This document shows positions 32,318 to 40,248 of a stretch of DNA of 64,000 nucleotides, piece after piece (position 1 is the stretch's first letter; the number at the start of each line of letters is the position of its first letter). The stretch is from positions 43,165 to 107,164 of the forward strand of contig NZ_DASUSQ010000017.1 in assembly GCF_036375055.1 (NCBI RefSeq), written 5' to 3'. The DNA is from Umezawaea sp036375055. GTDB taxonomy: Bacteria; Actinomycetota; Actinomycetes; Mycobacteriales; Pseudonocardiaceae. A program made the translations under genes and the position numbers. The notes under the pieces are model-generated. The model did not search any database and had not been told where the DNA came from. It saw only the letters and a list, made by a program, of their open reading frames with translations.

Positions 32318-32425
32318 AGCGGCAGATTAGGATTTTCCGCGCCGTTCCGATCCCCTTTTGAGAAAGGCTTGAGGATTCTCGTGACCGGACACCACATTCG
32401 TGCGGGATTCGGCGGCTGAACACCG

Positions 32426-35400
32426 TTATCGCTTGCGCTCCAACGCTTCCCGTGCGGCGGCCGCCCAGTGGGGTGCTCCCGCTCGTTCGGCGACGAGGAG
32501 CGCGTGCCGGTAGTGGGTGGTGGCTTCCGCGTTCCGGCCGAGCGCCGTCGCGAGGTCGCCGAGGTGGTGGGCGACGGGCCCGAACGCGACGAGTCCGCTG
32601 CCCGCGCCTGCGATCTCGTCGGCGGCGGGGAGCAGGTCGGCGTGCACGCGCTCCAGCGTCGGCCGGTCCCCGGAGCGGAGGGCGGCCTGTGCGCGCAGGC
32701 ACGTGCGGGCTTCGAGGAGCAGGTCGCGCGGTGAGTCCGGGACGTCCTGGTCGCCGGTCCACGGCCGGTACGGTCCCCAGTCCGCGTCCGCGGTCCGCAC
32801 CCCGAGCCCGAGCAGCGCGAACGGCAGCAGACCGTCCTCAAGACCGGGCATCCCCGTGCCGGTCAGGCGGGAGGCGGCGGCGCGGTAGGCGGTGACGGCC
32901 TCGGCGGTCCGGCCGGTCACCGCCAGCCGGAGCGCGGCGTACCAGGCCGTGAACACCCCGACGACCGGGAGTTCGTGCCGGGCCGCGAGGTCGTCCGCCG
33001 CCGCCGCGTGCCGGTCGGCGGTCGCGAGGTCGCCCACGGCGGCGCTCGACTGGATCCCGATCAGGTGCGCCAGCACCTCGAACACGACCAGGCGGTGGGC
33101 GCGGGCCACCTCCAGGAGCTCCGCGCCGATCCGACCCCGCTCGGGGGCCAGCCCGGCGCGGTGGAACGTCTGGAGGAACCGCCCGTTGAGGGCGAACGCC
33201 AGCAGCGTCGGGTCGCCGAGGTCGCGGGCGAGGGCCTCGGCCTCCCGCGCCGCCCGGTCGCCCACGGGACCGGGGTCGGCGCGCCGCTCCACGGCGATGG
33301 TGACCAGCAGCCGGGCGCGGTCGCCGGTGCGGTCGGCGGGCAGCGCCGCCAGGGTCCGCTCCGCGGTCGCCACCAGGCGGGCCGACAGGGCCTCGTCGTC
33401 GTTGGCGGTCCAGATCGCGGGCACGTCGAACGAGCCGATCACCCCCGCGGTCAGCACCGGGTCGCCGAACGCCTCCGCCGCGCCGGTCGCCTCCGCGCGC
33501 AGCCCCCGCGCCTCCCGCAGGTCGCCGGTCACCGCCAGCGCCCGCACCAGACCCATCACGGCCTCCAGCCGCGCCCGGCCCGCCCCGGTGCGGGCCACGA
33601 CCTCCCGCCACAGCCGGGCCGCCTCGTGCGGAGCGGACCGCTGTTCCGCCCGCTCGGCCGCGGCACGCGCGAAACCCGCGGTGCGGTCCGCGTCGGCCCG
33701 GCCCCCGGCGTGCAGCAGGTGGTGGGCGATCGTCTCCACGTCGTCCGGCCGCGTCCGCTCCACGACGTCGGCGACGGCCGCGTGCCACCGCGTCCGCCGG
33801 GCGCGGGTGCCGTCCTCGTACAGGGTCTCCCTGACGAGGGCGTGGGCGAACCGGGGGTGGTCGGAGCGCTCCACCAGGAACCCGGCGCGCACGGCGGACT
33901 CCACCGAGTCGAGCACCGCGTCCTCGTCGCCCGCGAGCGCGACCAGCACGTCCAGGTCCACCTCGTCGCCGAGGACGGCGGCCTGCCGCAGGTGCGTCCT
34001 GGTGGTCTCGGACAGCCCCGCGAGCCGGTGCCGGATGACGTCGCGGACCCCCGCGGGCACGGCGAGCAGCCCCGGATCGCCCTCGGCCTCCCACAGCCGC
34101 GTCAGCTCGCGGACGAAGAACGGGTTGCCCGCGCTCCTGGCGTGCACCAGCCGCACCCCGTCCGGTGACATCTCGCGCCGGGTGGTCGCCCTGACCACCT
34201 CGGCGACCTGCGGCCTGCTCAGACCGCCCAGGTAGACCCTGGTCGGCTCGACGCGGGCGGCGCGGCCCAGCGCGTCGGCGAGCGCCGGGGTGATGTCGGT
34301 CGAGCGGTAGGTGCCGACGACCAGCACCGGCCCGGTACCGGGGTCGGCGACCAGCGACGTCACCACCGCCAGGGTGTCCTCGTCGGCCCAGTGCAGGTCG
34401 TCGAACACCAGCAGCACCGGCTCGCGCGCCTCGAACGCGCCGCCGTCGGGCACGCCGAGCGCCGCGCGCATCCCGGTCCACGGCGCCGTCCCGCCGCGCA
34501 GTTCGGGGCACGTGCCCCACGCGGTGGTCCACCCGCGAACGGCCAGCCGGTCGGCCAGGGTCCTGACCAGCGCGGTCTTGCCCGCACCCGCCATGCCGGA
34601 CACCAGCGCCAGCCGGGGCCGGGACGTGGTCGCGGCGGCGTCCTCCAGGTCGGCCAGCTCGGCCTCCCGGCCGACGAACGGGTGCTCGACCCGCGCTCGG
34701 GGCGTGAGGTGCGGGGCCTGGGCGAGGATGTCCGCCTCCAGCCGCCGCAGGCCCTCGCCGGGGTCGACGCCCAGTTCGGTGAGCAGCGCCTCGCGGGCCC
34801 GGCGCACCGTCGCCAGCGCGTCGCCCTGCCGTCCCGTCCGGTACAGCGCGAGCGCCAGCAGCCGTCGGCCGTCCTCGTGCAGCGGGTGCGCGGCGACGTG
34901 GGCCTCCAGGTCGGGCACCGACTCCGCGGCCAGGCCCAGCGCGAGCGCGGCCTCCGCCCTGCGGGCCACGGCCAGCAGCCGCACCTCGTCCAGCCGGGCG
35001 GCCTCGCCCCGTGCCCACGCCCGGTCGGCGAACTCCGCGTAGGCGGGCCCGCGCCACAGCCCCAGCGCGTCGTCCAGCAGCGCGAGCGCGGCTTCGGGCC
35101 GGGAGGCGGCGGCCTCGGTGACGGCGGCCTCGAACCGCAGGGCGTCCACCGCGTCCGGCTCGGCCCGCAGCGCGTAGCCGGGGGGAGCGGTGACCAGCAG
35201 GCGCGACGGCGTCCGGGGTGGACGGTCGGGCTCCAGCGCCTTGCGCAGCGCGCCGACGAACGTCTGCACCGCGCCGAGCGCCCCGTCCGGGGGCTCGTCC
35301 CACAGGTCGTCCACGAGCACCGCGGCGGGCACGGTCCGCCCCCTGGCGACCAGGAGCCGGGCCAGCACGGCCCGGTGCCTGGCCCCCCTGAGGTTCACCG

Positions 35401-35458
35401 GTCCCCGCTCGTCGGAGGCCTCCACCGGGCCCAGCACACCGAACCTCACCACCGGCAC
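32426..35458 (-). CDS. SARP-type transcriptional regulator with AAA ATPase and helical-repeat domain
   Basis: 1010 residues from GTG 35458. Residues about 1-95 are an OmpR-like winged helix (VRFGVLGPVEASDERGPVNLRGARHRAVLARLLVARGRTVPAAVLVDDLW); about 100-245 the BTAD helical domain (VTEAAASRPEAALALLDDALGLWRG, HPLHEDGRRLLALALYRTGRQGDAL); about 255-560 an ATPase with Walker A GMAGAGKTAL and Walker B LLVFDDLHWAD; the rest is Ala-rich tetratricopeptide-like. Large SARPs activate pathway genes by binding direct repeats with 11-bp spacing. Such an 11-bp array lies 32 bases upstream of its own start and 50 bases before the divergent hydrolase, so both are probable targets. Confidence 0.9.
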   Translation of the reverse strand: MPVVRFGVLGPVEASDERGPVNLRGARHRAVLARLLVARGRTVPAAVLVDDLWDEPPDGALGAVQTFVGALRKALEPDRPPRTPSRLLVTAPPGYALRAEPDAVDALRFEAAVTEAAASRPEAALALLDDALGLWRGPAYAEFADRAWARGEAARLDEVRLLAVARRAEAALALGLAAESVPDLEAHVAAHPLHEDGRRLLALALYRTGRQGDALATVRRAREALLTELGVDPGEGLRRLEADILAQAPHLTPRARVEHPFVGREAELADLEDAAATTSRPRLALVSGMAGAGKTALVRTLADRLAVRGWTTAWGTCPELRGGTAPWTGMRAALGVPDGGAFEAREPVLLVFDDLHWADEDTLAVVTSLVADPGTGPVLVVGTYRSTDITPALADALGRAARVEPTRVYLGGLSRPQVAEVVRATTRREMSPDGVRLVHARSAGNPFFVRELTRLWEAEGDPGLLAVPAGVRDVIRHRLAGLSETTRTHLRQAAVLGDEVDLDVLVALAGDEDAVLDSVESAVRAGFLVERSDHPRFAHALVRETLYEDGTRARRTRWHAAVADVVERTRPDDVETIAHHLLHAGGRADADRTAGFARAAAERAEQRSAPHEAARLWREVVARTGAGRARLEAVMGLVRALAVTGDLREARGLRAEATGAAEAFGDPVLTAGVIGSFDVPAIWTANDDEALSARLVATAERTLAALPADRTGDRARLLVTIAVERRADPGPVGDRAAREAEALARDLGDPTLLAFALNGRFLQTFHRAGLAPERGRIGAELLEVARAHRLVVFEVLAHLIGIQSSAAVGDLATADRHAAAADDLAARHELPVVGVFTAWYAALRLAVTGRTAEAVTAYRAAASRLTGTGMPGLEDGLLPFALLGLGVRTADADWGPYRPWTGDQDVPDSPRDLLLEARTCLRAQAALRSGDRPTLERVHADLLPAADEIAGAGSGLVAFGPVAHHLGDLATALGRNAEATTHYRHALLVAERAGAPHWAAAAREALERKR

Positions 35459-35489
35459 AACCTAGCGGCCGGGCCGCGGGGGCGCCGGG

Positions 35490-35538
35490 CCGAGCCGGTG
35501 CCGAGCCGGTGCTGATCCGGTGCTGATCCGGTGCTGAT
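35490..35538. repeat. 11-bp tandem array, probable SARP binding site
   Basis: Two copies of CCGAGCCGGTG (35490-35500, 35501-35511) run into three copies of CCGGTGCTGAT (35506-35516, 35517-35527, 35528-35538), an uninterrupted 11-bp period. A -10-like CAGAGT begins at 35549, 10 bases beyond the array on the plus strand, close to the spacing reported for SARP-activated promoters. Confidence 0.65.
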
Positions 35539-35591
35539 CGGCGTCCCGCAGAGTCGGTCCGGTACGCACCGAGCACAGGGAGAAGCACCAC

Positions 35592-36470
35592 GTGGCACCG
35601 CAGATCACCGGGTTCGCCCAGCACCGCGTCACCGTCGCCGACGGCGTCTCGCTCACGGCCGCCGTCGGCGGCTCCGGCAGTCCCGTCGTGCTGCTGCACG
35701 GCTTCCCGCAGACCCACCTGATGTGGCGGCACGTCGCCGCCGACCTGGCCGCCGACCACACCGTCATCTGCCCCGACCTGCGCGGCTACGGCGCCAGCGA
35801 CAAGCCCGCCGACCTGGACGGGCAGACCTACTCCAAGCGGACGATGGCCGCCGACGTCGTCGCGCTCGCCCGCGCGCTGGGCCACGACCGGTTCGCGCTC
35901 GCGGGCCACGACCGGGGCGCGCTGGTCGCCGTCCGCGCGGGCCTCGACCACCCGGACGCCATCACCCACCTGGCTTCCCTCGACGTCCTGCCCACCCTGG
36001 ACACGTGGGACGTCCTGCACGGCACCTCGGCCGCCGTCGCCTTCCACCTGTACCTGATGGCCCAGCCGCCCGGCCTGCCGGAGGCGCTGATCGCGGGTGC
36101 CCCCGACGAGTTCTTCGGCTACTTCCTCGACCTCTGGGCCAACGACCCCGACGCGATCCCCGCCGACGTCCGCGCGGCCTACCTGGCGGCGTGCCGGGGG
36201 GCGATCCCGTCGATCGTCGCCGACTACCGCGCGTCCGCCGCCGTCGACGTCGAGCACGACGAGGCCGACCGCGCGGCAGGCAACCACCTGCGGATGCCCG
36301 TGGCGGTGCTCCAGCAGGACTGGGGCTCGGCGCTCGGCTTCGACGCCGCCGCCCGCTGGCGGCCGTGGGCTCCCGACCTGGACCACCGGACCGTGACGTG
36401 CGGGCACTTCATGGCCGAGGAAGCCCCCGGCGAGGTCGTGAAGGCGCTGCGCGACCTGCTCGCCAGGTAG
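35592..36470 (+). CDS. Alpha/beta hydrolase, haloacetate dehalogenase-like
   Basis: 292 residues from GTG 35592 with GGAGAA upstream. Motifs: VVLLHGFPQTHLMW, PDLRGYGASDKP, nucleophile elbow LAGHDRGALVA with Asp107-Arg108, and the catalytic His in CGHFMAEEAP. This is close to fluoroacetate/haloacetate dehalogenases. However, the second substrate-binding Arg, three residues after the Asp-Arg pair in those enzymes, is Leu111 here, and the conserved His-Trp of the halide pocket reads His-Leu (FHLYLMAQP). Another small substrate, or epoxide hydrolysis, is therefore possible. The 11-bp SARP-type array upstream suggests activation by the divergent regulator. Confidence 0.85.
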   Translation: MAPQITGFAQHRVTVADGVSLTAAVGGSGSPVVLLHGFPQTHLMWRHVAADLAADHTVICPDLRGYGASDKPADLDGQTYSKRTMAADVVALARALGHDRFALAGHDRGALVAVRAGLDHPDAITHLASLDVLPTLDTWDVLHGTSAAVAFHLYLMAQPPGLPEALIAGAPDEFFGYFLDLWANDPDAIPADVRAAYLAACRGAIPSIVADYRASAAVDVEHDEADRAAGNHLRMPVAVLQQDWGSALGFDAAARWRPWAPDLDHRTVTCGHFMAEEAPGEVVKALRDLLAR

Positions 36471-36474
36471 GGGC

Positions 36475-36969
36475 TCAGTCCTCGTCGGACAGCAGGAAGT
36501 CGGGCCGCTCCGCCCGCCACGCCGGCAGGTCCATGCCGTTGAGCACGGTGATCAGCTTCTTCTCCTCGTAGGTGAAGTGCGTCTCCATGATCGCCGAGAG
36601 CCCGTCCAGCTCCGCCACCACCCGCGCCCTGTCGGCCGGGTCGGGTTCGTCCGGCAGGCCGGTCAGCAGCTTGTCCAGCGCGCCGAGGATCCAGTCGATC
36701 CGGTTGTGGTCGGTCCTGAGCTGGGTGATCACCGGGCGCAGCTCGGGGAACTCCTCGGCGATCTCCGGGAACGCGATCCGGTCCTCGCCGGTGTGGTGGC
36801 GGGTCAGGGCGGAGCAGAACGACAGGCAGTGGGCCCGCAGGTCGCGGGGGAGCAGCCCGTCGCCCGCGAAGTAGGCGTCGACGTCGTCGCGGAGGTCCTC
36901 CAGCTGTCCGCGCAGCCAGACGTGGACCTCGATCAGCTGGTTGCCGAACGCGGTGAGGCGGGTGTGCAC
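36475..36969 (-). CDS. Hemerythrin HHE-domain protein
   Basis: 164 residues from GTG 36969 (GGAGG 7 bases upstream). A four-helix hemerythrin-like domain with likely iron ligands His16 (EVHVWL), the HHTGED motif near 58, DHNRI near 87 and METHFTYEEKKL near 130. Such proteins bind a di-iron centre and are implicated in oxygen, nitric-oxide or redox sensing. The C-terminus is short and acidic. It lies 29 bases downstream of the tandem HxlR regulator on the same strand, so the pair probably form one redox-responsive operon. Confidence 0.9.
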   Translation of the reverse strand: MHTRLTAFGNQLIEVHVWLRGQLEDLRDDVDAYFAGDGLLPRDLRAHCLSFCSALTRHHTGEDRIAFPEIAEEFPELRPVITQLRTDHNRIDWILGALDKLLTGLPDEPDPADRARVVAELDGLSAIMETHFTYEEKKLITVLNGMDLPAWRAERPDFLLSDED

Positions 36970-36998
36970 GCGGAGTCCTCCGGGTCGTCGGGCGCGGC

Positions 36999-37928
36999 CT
37001 ACTGGTCGAGCCGCTGGACCGCGCTGCCGCGCAGCTGCTCCCCGCACCCCGAGCACGAGTAGCGCGGGTGGAACGGGGCGCCGCACGCGGTGTGCCGGTA
37101 GGCCAGCGCGGGACCCTCCGGGGAGCGGAACCACCGCTGCGCCCACTCCATCGTGTGCACGGCGACGGGGAAGAACGCCAGCCCCTTCGGCGTGAGCCGG
37201 TAGCCGCCGTTCGCGGAGGCCGTCACGACGTCCAGCTCCGCGAACGTCCTCAGCCGGTCGGCGACCACCACGGGCGGCGCGGACAGGTGCCGCTCGAAGT
37301 CGCCGAACCGGCGCGCCCCCTGGAAGGCGGCGCCCAGCATCGCACACGACCACCGGTTCCCGACCAGCGCCGTGGTCTGGGGGAAGAAGCCGTCCTGGTG
37401 GCCGGGCGCGGCGGCGGAGCGGCGCCGGGTCGTGGCCGACGGCATCGACCGCGCCCACGTGCCGCTCGGCCCGAACCCGCCGACGAGGTCGCGCGGTCGG
37501 ACCGGGGCCGCGCACCCGCCGCACACCAGCACCGGCTCGAAGGCGTGGCCGCGGTGGCCCATCCTCGGCAGCTCCTCCGCGTGCCGCTCCACGTGGGTCA
37601 GCTCCCACGACCAGATGCCGAGCAGGATCGGCCACACCCCCCGGCCGCGGCGGGTCAGCCGGTACTCGAAGCGCTCCGGCCGCTGGGAGTAGACGACCCG
37701 CTCCAGCAGCCCGAACTGCGTGAGCCGCCCCAGCCTGCCCGCGAGGACGGCGTGCGAGATCGGCATCGCGCGCATCCAGTCGCCGTAGAGACGCGTGCCC
37801 GACAGCGCGTGGCGCAGCACCAGCAGCGTCCACTCGTCGCCGAGGAGCCCGAGCGCCACGCCGATCGCGTTCTGCCCGCCGCGGGGCAGGGCGGTGACGT
37901 CGTCAGAGACCGAGGGCCGCAACGGCAT
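36999..37928 (-). CDS. Tandem HxlR-family regulator (two winged helices)
   Basis: 309 residues, ATG 37928. Two HxlR-type winged-helix units occur in one chain. The first (about 15-105): NAIGVALGLLGDEWTLLVLRHALSGTRLYGDWMRAMPISHAVLAGRLGRL, of which the key residues are Gly-Asp-Glu-Trp and Leu-Arg-His. The second (about 180-275): TALVGNRWSCAMLGAAFQGARRFGDFERHL and PPVVVADRLRTFAELDVV. Each is followed by a Cys-rich segment (VCGGCAAPV; ACGAPF, YSCSGCGE) that could bind zinc or sense redox state. Most HxlR proteins are about 120 residues and act as dimers, so this is a covalent pseudo-dimer. A hemerythrin gene follows. Confidence 0.88.
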   Translation of the reverse strand: MPLRPSVSDDVTALPRGGQNAIGVALGLLGDEWTLLVLRHALSGTRLYGDWMRAMPISHAVLAGRLGRLTQFGLLERVVYSQRPERFEYRLTRRGRGVWPILLGIWSWELTHVERHAEELPRMGHRGHAFEPVLVCGGCAAPVRPRDLVGGFGPSGTWARSMPSATTRRRSAAAPGHQDGFFPQTTALVGNRWSCAMLGAAFQGARRFGDFERHLSAPPVVVADRLRTFAELDVVTASANGGYRLTPKGLAFFPVAVHTMEWAQRWFRSPEGPALAYRHTACGAPFHPRYSCSGCGEQLRGSAVQRLDQ

Positions 37929-38115
37929 CGTCCGCCTCCCGCCGGTTCGGCGGCCCCGCGCCCGCCGCCCACGTCGTGCGCGTCCCGCCGGACACCCGCT
38001 CGGGCGGGCGCCCCCGCCACGTTCCCGTCCGGTGGGGGCCGTCGTCGGCGGGCAGCGCGCCGAGCACGCGTCCGCGCGCTTCCCCGTCCACGGCAGCTCC
38101 TGGAGGTCGAGTCCT

Positions 38116-38131
38116 CCTGTACTACAACAGG
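38116..38131. promoter_or_regulatory. Inverted repeat CCTGT-N6-ACAGG
   Basis: Located in the 286-base gap between the divergent HxlR and XRE-cupin genes, which holds no gene. The TGTACTACAACA core resembles TAC/GTA-type HxlR operators; assignment is tentative. Confidence 0.35.
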
Positions 38132-38214
38132 CAGAGTGACGGGTCAACGGCGTCGGGTGGTCGGGCGCCCGCCATCACCCGTACGGTGCTCGCCTGCGAG
38201 GAGGAGGTCCCGAG

Positions 38215-38790
38215 GTGGTCAGGGAGCAAGCCGGTCAGGTGCTCGCGGCGAACCTGCGCGCGCTGCGCGACCGCGGCGGTCTGTCGCTGTCGGAACTGGC
38301 GCGCCGGTCGGGCATCGCCAAGGGCACGCTGTCCCAGCTCGAATCGGGGTCGGGCAATCCCACCATCGACACGGTGTTCAGTTTGTCGAACGCACTGGGG
38401 GTGCCGGTGTCCGACCTGCTGACCGCGCCCGCCGACTCGGAGGTCGTGCTGGTGCGCGCCGCCGACCTCGACGTGCTCTCCAGCAACGCCGTCGACCTCC
38501 GCATGGTCCGCAGGCTGACGCTCGGCGACACGGTCGTCGAGGTCTACGACCAGCGCGTCCGCCCCGGCCAGACCCAGTACTCGGCAGGCCACCCCGGTCG
38601 GGAGCACGTGCTGGTCACGTCGGGCTCGCTCCGGGTCGGCCCGGCGCACGCGCCCCACGAGCTGGGGCCGGGCGACTACGTGTGCTTCCCCGCGCGGGCG
38701 GCGCACACCTACGAGACCGTCGGAGGGCCGGTGGAGTCCGTGCTGCTGCTGGAGTACCCGGACGGCGTGCACGCCTCGCACGGGGATTGA
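38215..38790 (+). CDS. XRE-cupin transcriptional regulator
   Basis: 191 residues from GTG 38215 with GAGGAGG upstream. Residues about 8-65 are an XRE helix-turn-helix (NLRALRDRGGLSLSELARRSGIAKGTLSQLESGSGNPTIDTVFSLSNALGVPVSDLL); about 115-185 a cupin (GREHVLVTSGSLRVGP, LGPGDYVCFPARAAHTYETVG) with His residues placed to bind a metal or ligand. Regulators of this type commonly control amino-acid catabolism. It stands directly upstream of, and on the same strand as, the hydroxyproline operon, separated by two perfect palindromes, so it is the natural candidate for controlling that operon. Confidence 0.92.
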   Translation: MVREQAGQVLAANLRALRDRGGLSLSELARRSGIAKGTLSQLESGSGNPTIDTVFSLSNALGVPVSDLLTAPADSEVVLVRAADLDVLSSNAVDLRMVRRLTLGDTVVEVYDQRVRPGQTQYSAGHPGREHVLVTSGSLRVGPAHAPHELGPGDYVCFPARAAHTYETVGGPVESVLLLEYPDGVHASHGD

Positions 38791-38803
38791 CCCCGGTCCT
38801 GCC

Positions 38804-38819
38804 CCGAGCCTAGGCTCGG
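38804..38819. terminator. 16-bp palindrome after the XRE-cupin gene
   Basis: CCGAGCCTAGGCTCGG, perfect, 14 bases beyond the stop codon. May be a terminator or part of the operator region with the adjacent 38820-38841 repeat. Confidence 0.45.
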
Positions 38820-38841
38820 ATCGTTCACTTCAATGAACGAT
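38820..38841. promoter_or_regulatory. Operator candidate of the hydroxyproline operon
   Basis: ATCGTTCA-N6-TGAACGAT, 8-bp perfect arms, ending 10 bases before the first gene's start and so overlapping its ribosome-binding or promoter region. Confidence 0.6.
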
Positions 38842-38851
38842 TGGAGTGCGA

Positions 38852-39994
38852 GTGCGGAACCCGGACGTGGTCGTGGTCGGCGCGGGCGTCATCGGCGCGG
38901 CGTGCGCCGAGGCGCTGAGCGCGGCCGGACTGCGGGTCACCGTCCTCGACCGCGGCCCGCTCGGCGCGGGCACGTCCGCCGCGGGCGAGGGCAACGTCCT
39001 GGTCTCCGACAAGGGGCCCGGCCCCGAACTCGACCTCGCGCTGGCGTCGCTGCGCCGCTGGCCCGACCTGCTCGCCGACCTCGGCGCGGACGTGGAGTGG
39101 GACGCCAAGGGCGGCCTGGTCGTCGCCACCGGGGCGGTCGAGCCGCTGCTGGACCTCGCCGCCGCCCAGCGGAGCGCGGGCGTGGACGCGCGGCCCCTCA
39201 CCCCCGCCGAGGCGTTCGACCTCGAACCGCACCTCACCCGCGCCGTGGTCGCGGCCGTCCACTACCCGCAGGACGCGCAGGTCCAGCCCGTGCTCGTGAC
39301 GAAGGCCCTGCTCGCGGCCGTCCGCCGCCGGGGAGGGGTGCTGCGGCCCGGCGTGCGGGCGCTCGGGGTCAGGCTGGCGCACGGCGCGGTCGCGGCCGTG
39401 CGGACCGCCGACGGCGACGTGCCGTGCGGCGCCGCGGTGATCGCCTGCGGACCGTGGTCCGGCGAGGTGTCGGCCGCGTTCGGCGCGCCGGTCAGCGTGC
39501 TGCCGCGCCGGGGCGTCGTCCTCGTGACGGCCGCGCTGCCGCCGGGCACCGTGCGGCACAAGGTGTACGACGCCGACTACGTGGGCGCGGTCGCGAGCGG
39601 CGACGCCGACCTCCAGGTCTCGACGGTGGTCGAGGCGACGGCGGGCGGCACCGTCCTGATCGGGTCGAGCCGCGAGCGGGTCGGCTTCGACGCGTCGCCG
39701 CGGGTCGAGGTGCCGCGCGCGCTCGCCCGCCGCGCGGTCGGGCTGTTCCCGGTGCTGCGGGACGTCCCCGTCCTGCGCTCCTACGGCGGGTTCCGCCCGT
39801 ACGCGCCCGACCACCTGCCCGTCATCGGCGCCGACCCGCGCCGTCCCGGACTCTGGCACGCGACCGGCCACGAGGGCGCGGGCATCGGGCTCGCGGCGGC
39901 GACCGGGCGGCTGCTCGCCGAGCTGGTCACCGGCGCGGACCCGCACGTCGACCCACGACCGTTCCGAGTGGACAGACCGGGGGTGTGCGCATGA
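38852..39994 (+). CDS. D-hydroxyproline dehydrogenase-type FAD oxidoreductase (DAO family)
   Basis: 380 residues; GTG 38852 is preferred to GTG 38846 because GGAG ends 5 bases before it. DAO-type flavoenzyme: DVVVVGAGVIGAACAEALSAAGLRVTVLDRG, GTSAAGEGNVLVSDKG, and the C-terminal LRSYGGFRPYAPDHLPVIGADP and WHATGHEGAGIGLAAATGRLLAELV. It corresponds to the catalytic subunit of hetero-oligomeric D-hydroxyproline and proline dehydrogenases (HcnC/LhpB-like). It would oxidise cis-4-hydroxy-D-proline to pyrroline-4-hydroxy-2-carboxylate. The [2Fe-2S] and FAD/NAD subunits follow with 4-base overlaps. The 4-hydroxyproline role is inferred from the deaminase and epimerase in the operon. Confidence 0.9.
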   Translation: MRNPDVVVVGAGVIGAACAEALSAAGLRVTVLDRGPLGAGTSAAGEGNVLVSDKGPGPELDLALASLRRWPDLLADLGADVEWDAKGGLVVATGAVEPLLDLAAAQRSAGVDARPLTPAEAFDLEPHLTRAVVAAVHYPQDAQVQPVLVTKALLAAVRRRGGVLRPGVRALGVRLAHGAVAAVRTADGDVPCGAAVIACGPWSGEVSAAFGAPVSVLPRRGVVLVTAALPPGTVRHKVYDADYVGAVASGDADLQVSTVVEATAGGTVLIGSSRERVGFDASPRVEVPRALARRAVGLFPVLRDVPVLRSYGGFRPYAPDHLPVIGADPRRPGLWHATGHEGAGIGLAAATGRLLAELVTGADPHVDPRPFRVDRPGVCA

Positions 39995-40248
39995 GGATCA
40001 CCGTCGACGGCGAGCCGCACGACGTGCCGGAGGGGCGGACGATCGCCGCCGTCCTGATCGCCGCCGGGCGGTCGTCCTGGCGCACCACCAGGAACGGCGG
40101 CAGGCCGCGCGGGGTGTTCTGCGGCATCGGTGTGTGCTTCGACTGCCTGGTGGTGGTGAACGGCGTGCCGGACGTGCGGGCGTGCCAGCGGGTGCCCTCC
40201 GACGGCGACGCCGTGCGCACCCAGCACGGGGCGGAGCTGCCCGGATGA
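39991..40248 (+). CDS. [2Fe-2S] small subunit of D-hydroxyproline dehydrogenase
   Basis: 85 residues, ATG 39991 overlapping the previous stop (ATGA). A ferredoxin-like domain: MRITVDGEPHDVPEGRTIAAVLIAAG followed by GVFCGIGVCFDCLVVVNGVPDVRAC, with Cys44, Cys49, Cys52 and Cys65 placed to hold a [2Fe-2S] cluster. This corresponds to the HcnA-like subunit that passes electrons between the two flavoprotein subunits. The length is typical for the family. Confidence 0.92.
   Translation: MRITVDGEPHDVPEGRTIAAVLIAAGRSSWRTTRNGGRPRGVFCGIGVCFDCLVVVNGVPDVRACQRVPSDGDAVRTQHGAELPG

Noticed and set aside
35490..35538. Reading the 11-bp array as a CRISPR or simple minisatellite
   Set aside because: Units are too short and have no spacers for CRISPR; the exact 11-bp period next to a SARP gene and a -10 element fits a regulator site better.
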